DNA from: QHWK01 sp035315685
Lineage (GTDB): Bacteria > Acidobacteriota > Vicinamibacteria > Vicinamibacterales > CAVVIG01
Length of the DNA stretch: 10,385 nucleotides
NCBI GenBank assembly: GCA_035315685.1
Contig: DATFXR010000842.1
Location: 1-10,385 of the forward strand
Direction of reading: 5' to 3'
The notes below the pieces were generated by a model. It was not told the origin of the DNA and did no database searches. It saw only the letters and a list, made by a program, of their open reading frames with translations. A program made the translations under genes and the position numbers. Positions 1 to 5,415 of the stretch are shown here, in pieces. Numbering within the stretch: position 1 is the stretch's first letter; every line of letters starts with the position of its first letter.

Positions 1-1
1 C

Positions 2-448
2 AAGCGCCTCGTGCCCGGCTACGAGGCGCCGACGGCGATCTCGTGGTCGGAAAAGAACCGCAGTCCGCTGGTGCGCGTGCCAGCGACGCGCGGCACCGGC
101 ACGCGAATCGAGCTGCGCATGCCGGATCCGTCGTGCAATCCGTATCTCGCGCTGGCGGTGATGCTGCGATCGGGCCTGGACGGGATCGACAAGAAGATCG
201 ATCCGGGTCCGCCAATCAACAAGAACATCTACAAGATGAGCCACCGCGAACGGCGCCACCTGCGGATCGACGAGCTGCCGGGAAATCTCAGCGAGGCGCT
301 CGACGAGTTCGAGAAGGACGACCTGATGCGGGAAACGCTCGGCGACCACCTGTTCGAGCATTTCGTGGCCGCCAAGCGCGAAGAGTGGCTCGACTACATC
401 AAGCACGTCTCGCCATGGGAGACAGAACGCTACCTGAATATGTACTGA
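2..448 (+). CDS. glnA: Glutamine synthetase type I, C-terminal part (5' truncated by window edge)
   Basis: This is the last 148 residues of a type I glutamine synthetase, which makes glutamine from glutamate, ammonia and ATP in the cytoplasm as a dodecamer. The reading frame is open from base 2, so the start lies outside the window. Visible signatures are the substrate-binding stretch NRSPLVRVPATRGTGTRIEL, followed by RMPDPSCNPYLALAVML and GLDGIDKKI, all typical of the catalytic barrel of this family. The region NKNIYKMSHRERR corresponds to the loop that carries the adenylylated tyrosine in the enterobacterial (I-beta) enzymes. Here it reads more like the I-alpha form (NIY.MS...), and the C-terminus ETERYLNMY also resembles I-alpha enzymes. 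Regulation by adenylylation is therefore doubtful, which is inference from family patterns. The gene stops at TGA 446-448, ten bases before a repeat array, and converges with the receptor gene. Confidence 0.96.
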   Translation, partial: KRLVPGYEAPTAISWSEKNRSPLVRVPATRGTGTRIELRMPDPSCNPYLALAVMLRSGLDGIDKKIDPGPPINKNIYKMSHRERRHLRIDELPGNLSEALDEFEKDDLMRETLGDHLFEHFVAAKREEWLDYIKHVSPWETERYLNMY

Positions 449-457
449 CGCTGAGCC

Positions 458-607
458 GGGATTGGGGATTCGGGATTCGTTGGGATTCGGGAGTCGGGGT
501 TCGGGATTCGGTGCGACAGTTGTGATCCGACAAATCCCGAATCCCGAATCCCGAATCCCGAATCCCAAATCCCGAATCCCAAATCCCGAATCCCAAATCC
601 CGAACCC
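458..607. repeat. Opposed heptamer arrays (GGGATTC then GAATCCC) between convergent genes
   Basis: The left arm (458-509) holds about seven imperfect copies of GGGATTC, with variants GGGATTG, GGGAGTC and GGGGTTC and a GTT interruption at 479-481. After a unique spacer (about 510-531) the right arm (532-601) holds ten uninterrupted heptamers in the opposite sense, GAATCCC or AAATCCC, ending in a degenerate copy at 602-607. The two arms are complementary, so transcripts from either side could fold into a long stem with a roughly 22-nt loop. The array begins ten bases after the glnA stop and ends three bases before the receptor stop, so it fills the whole convergent gap. No coding sequence is supported here. 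A role as a two-way terminator is inference. Confidence 0.93.
458..607. terminator. Possible bidirectional terminator or transcript-end hairpin formed by the opposed arrays
   Basis: The gap between glnA and the receptor gene is 162 bases, and the only structure in it is the inverted pair of heptamer arrays. Either transcript would carry a GGGAUUC-type arm facing its GAAUCCC-type complement. There is no U-tract after the stem on either strand, so a classical intrinsic terminator is not shown. A barrier to read-through or a 3'-end stabilising hairpin is equally possible. Confidence 0.35.
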
Positions 608-610
608 GCC

Positions 611-3600
611 CTACCACCGCACGCGGAACACCAGCTGCACGATCCTCGCCTGGTTGTCGCCGAGGAGCTGCGTCAACCGGAAGCTGTCGGCGCTCGAGCC
701 GACCGTCGAATTGCTCGTGAGCGTCCCGTTGTTCGCGACTGGACCCTGGGCGCCACTCGGGAAGAACGTCTGCGTGAACCCGAGCGGCGTGCCGGCCGTC
801 GACGCCGGATTGAAGTACGGCGAATTGAACGCGTTCAGCATTTCCGCCCGGAACTCGAACGTCACCGGGCCGTGGATCTTGAAGCGCTTCGACGCACCGA
901 TGTCGAAGCGAACGAGCGGCGGCCCGTTGACGACGAGGCTGCGGATGCCGCAGTCGCCGTAGCCGGGCGACGTCTCGATGCAGTCCGGTCCGTTCGCCGG
1001 TGCGAGGTAGCGCCCGGTCGGCACGCCGAGCGCGCTGTACCCGGTCGGCGACGTCGCGCTGACGTTGAACGCGCGGACCGTGTTCTGGATGATGTCGTCC
1101 GGCAGGATGTAGACCTGACCGTTGTCGGCGAAGCGAAGGCCGACCGCCTTGCGGAATTCATCTGCGCTCATCCCGACGAGGCGGACGTTGCCGAAGTCGA
1201 GCATCTCGCCAGTCTGAAAGCGCGCGACGCCGTCGATCGACCAGCCGCCGATCAGCGCGTCGGTCACCCCGCCGGCGTTGCTGCCCCACCGATGCTCGCG
1301 CCCGAACGGCAGCTCGTAGATCCAGTTCGTCTTGAACGCATGCTCGACTCCGCCGACCTGGCCGGTCTGGAGAATATCGGCCGTCGGCTTCTGCAATCCG
1401 TAGCGCTGCGAGATGTTGGCCTGTCCCCACGCGTAGCCCAGGGTGTACTGCAGGCCTTCGGAAAACCGCTTGCGAACTTCGAACTGCATCGAGTTGTAGC
1501 GCGTGCCGCCGACGTTGGTCGTCAGCAGCGCGCCGCCGAGCGCGTCCGGATTCGCGACGAAGAAGTTCGCCGGCAGCCCGGCCGCCGCGGCGTTGTTGCG
1601 GAACGTGGTGTTACCCAGGAGGCCGTTCGGAATCGTGGCGGCGGTGCAGCCCGTCGGGTTGTTGCACATGAAGCCCAACGGATTCGGGTTCTGCGCCGCG
1701 AGATATCCGAGGAAGTTGGCGTTCGTCCAGTTCGGGCCGGTGTAGAGCGACGCATCGCCCGCCGTCGCCGAGCTCCGGCCGTCGAAGTAGGCGAGGAAGA
1801 TCGGCAGCGGCGACGTGCCGGGAGCGCCGGTGTAGGCGAAGGTGGCGCCGCGGCCGGCGGCGATGTTGGCCTGCAGGTTCGCCTGCGCCTTGCGGAACTC
1901 GTTGGTGAAGCCATTCGAGGCGATGTTGGCTTCGTTGAGATCAATCGTCTCCCAGTCCTGTCGGTGGCGGCTGCCGACATAGCGGATCTCGAGCGCGGTG
2001 TCGCGTCCGAGCTTGCGCTGCCAGCCAACCGTGTACGACTGCGTGTACGGAAGCTGCAGGTTCGAGTCGAAGGCGTTGAGAATGTTGGTCAGCGAGTTGG
2101 TGGCAATCGGATACGAAACCGCCGGCGCCGCGGGCAGCGTCGGATTGTTGCGCAACAGAATCGGCAGCGTGCTGTTGGTGTTGTCGCGCTGCAGCGTTTG
2201 CAGAATGCCCTGATTCGCGCCGAAGACGCCGGTGAAGTCCGACATGCCGGGACGCTGATACGCGAGCGCAAAGCCGCCGCGCACGACGCTGTCGCCCTCG
2301 ACCGAGCCGAAGATCGCCCTGCCGATGCCGCCGCTCATGCCTGGCACCTGATACGCGAGGCCGATGCTCGGCGCGAGGTTGTTCTTGTCCGTGGTGTAGG
2401 CGTACGTGCCGGCGGGATACTGCACGTAGTTCGGCTTCGTCGCGCTCGCCACACCCGGCTGGAACAGGTTGCAGCCCATGATGTTGCCGGGGCCCGACAC
2501 GCCGCAGAGACTCGCCGGCGTCACCGTCGTGTAGCTGTTGTTGGTCGGATAGAACGGCAGCGAGAGCACGTAACGGAGTCCGGCACTGACCGTGAGATTG
2601 GTACTCGCGCGCCATTGATCCGCGGCGTAGAAATCGAATTCGCGCATCCGGCCCTGTGCCGTCGATTCGCCGAGCGGCACGTACTCGGTCCCGTCCGGGT
2701 TGATGCGCGCGGTCCCGTTCAGCGACGTGATCCGGCCGGTCAGCATCGCGTAGAGGTTCTGCGCCTGCGTGATGTCGGCGGCCGACGCCCCGGGGAAATT
2801 CACGTTGGTGAACATCTGCGCCGCCGGCTCAGTGGCCAGGACGCCGAAGGTTGCGGTCGGAATGATCGTCTGCTGTTTGATCCAGACGTCCGCCTGCACC
2901 ATCGACCCGCCGAACGTGACGCTGTGCTTGCCGCTGACGTAGGTGGCTGTGTCTTCGACCACCCACGTCGAGGCCTCTCGTGACTGTCCATTCGCGCCGC
3001 CGCCATTCGTCGCCGTATTGCCCGTGTTCGGATTCGTCAACCGGAATCCCGCCCCGCAGCACGCGTTGAACAGATCGAGGCGGTAGCCGTTGGTCTGACC
3101 GAGTCCGGCGCCCTGCCACAGCGACGCCGAGAGCTCAGGTGAAAACAGCGTGGCGCCGCCGGTTCCGCCGAAGCGCGCTTCGTTGACCAGGTGGGATCCA
3201 ACCGTCGACCGCAGCGACTCCGACGTCGTCCAGCGGGTCGACTGCTGGCTGCCGGTCTGTGGGAAGCCGGGGAACGGCACATGCGCGTTGTTGGTCGTAT
3301 CCGGCGTCGAGTTGATGTGCCGGTAGTTCATCGATCCGGTGAGCCGATGGTTCTGCGACACGTCGTAGTCGAGGCGGATGGTCGGCGCCGGGTTGAAGTT
3401 GTTGGTCGGCGTCTGGAACGTGTACTGCTGCACGAGCGGGTTGGTCAGCGGGGTGATGCTGCCGGTGGTTCCGGTCGCCGATCGGATGTCGCCGAGCAGC
3501 TTCGCGACGGTCGGGTCGAGCGTCGCGAGCTGACCATTCGCCGCAGCGAGCTGCAGCAGGTTCACCTGCCGCACGCCGGCCGCAGTGTTGTAGCTGAAGA

Positions 3601-4603
3601 TGCCGCCTGCCGAGTCCGGCGTCAGCAGCACGCGCTGCAAGGTGCCCTGGCTCGGGCGCCGCTCCTCTTCGTAGTTGAAGAAGAAAAACGCCTTGTTCTT
3701 GACGATCGGACCGCCCTGCGCGAATCCCTGCTGATAGTCTCGGAGCTGCGCCTTGGGCGCCTTGCCGGTCTCCGGATCCGGCGGCAGATCGCGGTTGTTG
3801 AACCAGGTGTTCGCATTCAGCGCGTCGTGCCGCAGGTACTCGTACGCTGTGCCGACCCAGTTGTTCGATCCCGACTTGGTGACGAACTTGATCTGCACGC
3901 CGCCCTGGCCCGTCGCGTCCGCGGTGTTCCCGGCCGTCGTCACCGTCACTTCCTCGACAGAGTCGAGCGTCGGCGTCAGCCTCGCGTAGTAGCCGTCGGA
4001 CGTCTTCAGGTAGTTGTCCTGGATGTTCATGCCGTCGAGCGTGATATTGATCGCGCTCTTCGGCAGGCCGTTGACCGTGGAGTTGCGCGCCGTGCCCGAC
4101 GTGTTGAATCCGGGAAGCGACGTCAGCGAGTCGAGTGCGTTCCGGCTGGTGAGCGGCAGGCTCGTGATCTGCGTGGCGGTGAGGTTGGTCGCGATCGACG
4201 GCGTCTGCGTCTGCACCACGAGCGCGCTGTCACCGGTGACGGTCACGTTCTCTTCGAGCGCGCCGACCGCCAGCGTGATCTTCACGCTGGCGGGGATCGC
4301 GGCGTTCAGCGTCACTTCGCTGAGCGTCGCCGTCTTGAACCCCATCAGTGACACGGTCACCGAATATGTGCCGCCTGGCAGCGACGGAATCGTGAAGCCG
4401 CCATCGCTTCCCGACACGGTGTTGAACTCCGCACCCGTGCCGTTGTTCTTCACCTTGACGTCCGCGCCAGGAATGACGCCTCCGGACGAGTCGACGACGG
4501 TCCCGGACAGCGACGTGAAGAAGCTGCCTTGCGCGTGCGCCGCGCTGGCCGCGGCCAGAATAAAGACGATGATTGCCAGAAGCCGAACTGCACTCGCTCT
4601 CAT
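611..4603 (-). CDS. Oar-like TonB-dependent outer-membrane receptor with carboxypeptidase-regulatory domain
   Basis: This 1330-residue outer-membrane protein is expected to import a large substrate or bind it at the surface, powered by TonB. The substrate cannot be read from the sequence. Residues 1-24 form a signal peptide ending AHA before Q25. Residues 31-113 (SLSGTVVDSSGGVIPGADV, then GGTYSVTVSLMGFK) are a carboxypeptidase-regulatory-like beta-sandwich. Residues 117-245 hold a TonB-box-like EENVTVTG and the plug (SRNALDSLTSLPGF, NITLDGMNI, DSVEEVTV, GGVQIKFVTKSGSN). The rest is barrel, ending in the aromatic strand LVFRVRW expected for BAM-dependent insertion. Four barrel segments hold closely spaced cysteines, possibly disulfides in loops. 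The frame is open upstream to 4903, but the start at 4603 is chosen because it gives the signal peptide directly and has AAGGAG six bases upstream. Such receptors are numerous in Acidobacteriota; Oar of Myxococcus is the named relative. Confidence 0.93.
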   Translation of the reverse strand: MRASAVRLLAIIVFILAAASAAHAQGSFFTSLSGTVVDSSGGVIPGADVKVKNNGTGAEFNTVSGSDGGFTIPSLPGGTYSVTVSLMGFKTATLSEVTLNAAIPASVKITLAVGALEENVTVTGDSALVVQTQTPSIATNLTATQITSLPLTSRNALDSLTSLPGFNTSGTARNSTVNGLPKSAINITLDGMNIQDNYLKTSDGYYARLTPTLDSVEEVTVTTAGNTADATGQGGVQIKFVTKSGSNNWVGTAYEYLRHDALNANTWFNNRDLPPDPETGKAPKAQLRDYQQGFAQGGPIVKNKAFFFFNYEEERRPSQGTLQRVLLTPDSAGGIFSYNTAAGVRQVNLLQLAAANGQLATLDPTVAKLLGDIRSATGTTGSITPLTNPLVQQYTFQTPTNNFNPAPTIRLDYDVSQNHRLTGSMNYRHINSTPDTTNNAHVPFPGFPQTGSQQSTRWTTSESLRSTVGSHLVNEARFGGTGGATLFSPELSASLWQGAGLGQTNGYRLDLFNACCGAGFRLTNPNTGNTATNGGGANGQSREASTWVVEDTATYVSGKHSVTFGGSMVQADVWIKQQTIIPTATFGVLATEPAAQMFTNVNFPGASAADITQAQNLYAMLTGRITSLNGTARINPDGTEYVPLGESTAQGRMREFDFYAADQWRASTNLTVSAGLRYVLSLPFYPTNNSYTTVTPASLCGVSGPGNIMGCNLFQPGVASATKPNYVQYPAGTYAYTTDKNNLAPSIGLAYQVPGMSGGIGRAIFGSVEGDSVVRGGFALAYQRPGMSDFTGVFGANQGILQTLQRDNTNSTLPILLRNNPTLPAAPAVSYPIATNSLTNILNAFDSNLQLPYTQSYTVGWQRKLGRDTALEIRYVGSRHRQDWETIDLNEANIASNGFTNEFRKAQANLQANIAAGRGATFAYTGAPGTSPLPIFLAYFDGRSSATAGDASLYTGPNWTNANFLGYLAAQNPNPLGFMCNNPTGCTAATIPNGLLGNTTFRNNAAAAGLPANFFVANPDALGGALLTTNVGGTRYNSMQFEVRKRFSEGLQYTLGYAWGQANISQRYGLQKPTADILQTGQVGGVEHAFKTNWIYELPFGREHRWGSNAGGVTDALIGGWSIDGVARFQTGEMLDFGNVRLVGMSADEFRKAVGLRFADNGQVYILPDDIIQNTVRAFNVSATSPTGYSALGVPTGRYLAPANGPDCIETSPGYGDCGIRSLVVNGPPLVRFDIGASKRFKIHGPVTFEFRAEMLNAFNSPYFNPASTAGTPLGFTQTFFPSGAQGPVANNGTLTSNSTVGSSADSFRLTQLLGDNQARIVQLVFRVRW

Positions 4604-4609
4604 CAACTG

Positions 4610-4615
4610 CTCCTT
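4610..4615 (-). promoter_or_regulatory. Ribosome binding site of the receptor gene
   Basis: On the - strand the sequence reads AAGGAG, then six bases, then ATG at 4603. It is a strong Shine-Dalgarno match and decides the start against the longer open frame that runs to 4903. Confidence 0.85.
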
Positions 4616-4941
4616 GAAGAAACCCCGCGAGGGTGCCGAAAAGTAACGGGTTGAGCTGGCGAAAATCAACGCGAAAACCTTCGAAAACGAACGCCGTGCG
4701 GGTTGCGCCTGCGACCGATCCAGCAAACCGTTCAGGAGTGAGGTCAGCTGGCGTCTCCGAGTCAGGACGGCGTCGATCGCGACCGGCGATTTCTGGTGTG
4801 TTTTCGCGGTCGAGGCGCGGGCATGCGATTTGATGTGAGTGGTCGCGGGTCGCGTCGAATCAACGGGGTGCGTAACTTCAGGCAGGCGCTGGCATCGCCG
4901 CATCCCGTCGTAGTTTCACGATTCGGCGCGAACCCTCTCGT
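4616..4941. other. Intergenic region with probable receptor promoter and CGAAAA cluster
   Basis: No gene is supported in these 326 bases. Open frames that cross them lack ribosome binding sites and family motifs. On the strand that reads toward the lipoprotein gene, the hexamer CGAAAA occurs at 4637, 4660, 4672 and 4682, with its complement TTTTCG at 4801. The patch 4637-4690 is clearly richer in A/T than its surroundings. For the receptor, a weak sigma-70-like pair can be drawn on the - strand: TTGATT (4664-4669) and TTACTT (4641-4646) with 17 bases between. The -10 match is poor, so the promoter position is only a suggestion. The right-hand part (about 4700-4941) shows no structure that I can name. 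Confidence 0.4.
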
Positions 4942-5050
4942 GCGTTCAGGGTTCAGCGTTCAAAGTTCAGGGTTCTCGTTCGGGTTCTCGTTCTCGTCCG
5001 GGTTCTCGTTCGGGGTTCCGGGTTCAGGTTCTGTGTTCCGGGTCGGGGGA
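4942..5050. repeat. G-rich short-period array (GTTC / GGGTTCTCGTTC) upstream of the lipoprotein
   Basis: The segment is built from repeated GTTC-containing units. The 12-mer GGGTTCTCGTTC is present exactly at 4970-4981, 4982-4993 and 5000-5011, with TCGTCC between the second and third copies. It is flanked by looser units (GTTCAG, GGGTTCAG, GGGTTCCG, GTGTTCCGGG). The composition recalls the GGGATTC array at 458-607, but here all units point the same way and there is no opposed arm. The array ends in a G-run that lies six bases before the lipoprotein start codon, so it forms the 5' leader of that gene. Confidence 0.85.
5045..5050 (+). promoter_or_regulatory. Ribosome binding site of the lipoprotein gene, inside the end of the repeat array
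   Basis: GGGGGA lies five bases before ATG 5056. It is only a partial Shine-Dalgarno match and consists of the terminal G-run of the adjacent GGGTTC-type array. Confidence 0.5.
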
Positions 5051-5055
5051 TCTCA

Positions 5056-5415
5056 ATGACTCGCGGGCTTCGATTCATCCTGATCGCTTCGCTGACAACC
5101 CTGGTCAGTGGCTGCGCTCTCTCGCTTCATAACCCGAACGTCTCCGATCTCCGACGCCATCCCGACCGTTATCAGTACCAGACCGTCAGCATCAACGGCG
5201 TCGTCACCTCGTCGTGGGGACTGCCGCTCGTACCGTTTCGGTTTTACAAAGTCGACGATGGGACGGGTGAAGTGACGGTGCTATCGGATGGCAGGCGGAT
5301 GCCCGCGACCGGCGAGCACGTACGGGTGCGCGGACGGGTGGAAGACGTCGCCGTGATCGGCGGCAGACCGCTCGGCCTGCACCTGCGCGAAGACGACGTC
5401 CACATCAAGCGCTGA
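5056..5415 (+). CDS. Small lipoprotein with probable OB-fold domain
   Basis: This 119-residue exported lipoprotein has unknown function. Residues 1-19 are a lipoprotein signal peptide with a basic start (MTRGLR), a hydrophobic core and the lipobox V-S-G-C, which puts the lipidated cysteine at 20. After a short linker, residues 30-119 look like a small beta-barrel of OB-fold type. They contain YQYQTVSINGVVTSS, then FRFYKVDDGTGEVTVLS, then GEHVRVRGRVEDV, a strand pattern seen in tRNA_anti-like and other small OB-fold proteins. The C-terminus is HLREDDVHIKR. That fold call is from pattern only. The residue after Cys20 is Ala, not Asp, so the usual inner-membrane retention signal is absent and outer-membrane sorting is likely if Lol rules apply. 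The gene stands alone on this strand. Its stop codon abuts the stop of the convergent operon with no base between. Confidence 0.85.
   Translation: MTRGLRFILIASLTTLVSGCALSLHNPNVSDLRRHPDRYQYQTVSINGVVTSSWGLPLVPFRFYKVDDGTGEVTVLSDGRRMPATGEHVRVRGRVEDVAVIGGRPLGLHLREDDVHIKR

Noticed and set aside
458..607. CRISPR array
   Set aside because: The units are seven bases with no unique spacers, and no cas genes are present.
462..962. 166-residue open frame reading through the heptamer arrays
   Set aside because: Its first part is only the translation of the repeat (PNPESRIPNPKSR) and the rest is antisense to the receptor.
872..2983. 703-residue open frame on the + strand opposite the receptor gene
   Set aside because: It is very rich in Arg, Ala and Val with no motif, signal peptide or ribosome binding site. 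It is the expected antisense shadow of a high-GC coding region.
3191..4351. 386-residue open frame on the + strand
   Set aside because: Arg-rich antisense shadow of the receptor's plug and barrel; no family features.
4604..4903. 100-residue N-terminal extension of the receptor frame
   Set aside because: The extension would bury the signal peptide, and the ATG at 4603 has a strong Shine-Dalgarno six bases upstream.
4890..4905. Sigma-54-like promoter beginning TGGCAT
   Set aside because: The downstream GC element is not at the required distance, so the match does not hold.
4796..5059. 87-residue + strand open frame through the GGGTTC array
   Set aside because: The product is a low-complexity run of Phe/Ser/Gly made by the repeat, without a ribosome binding site.
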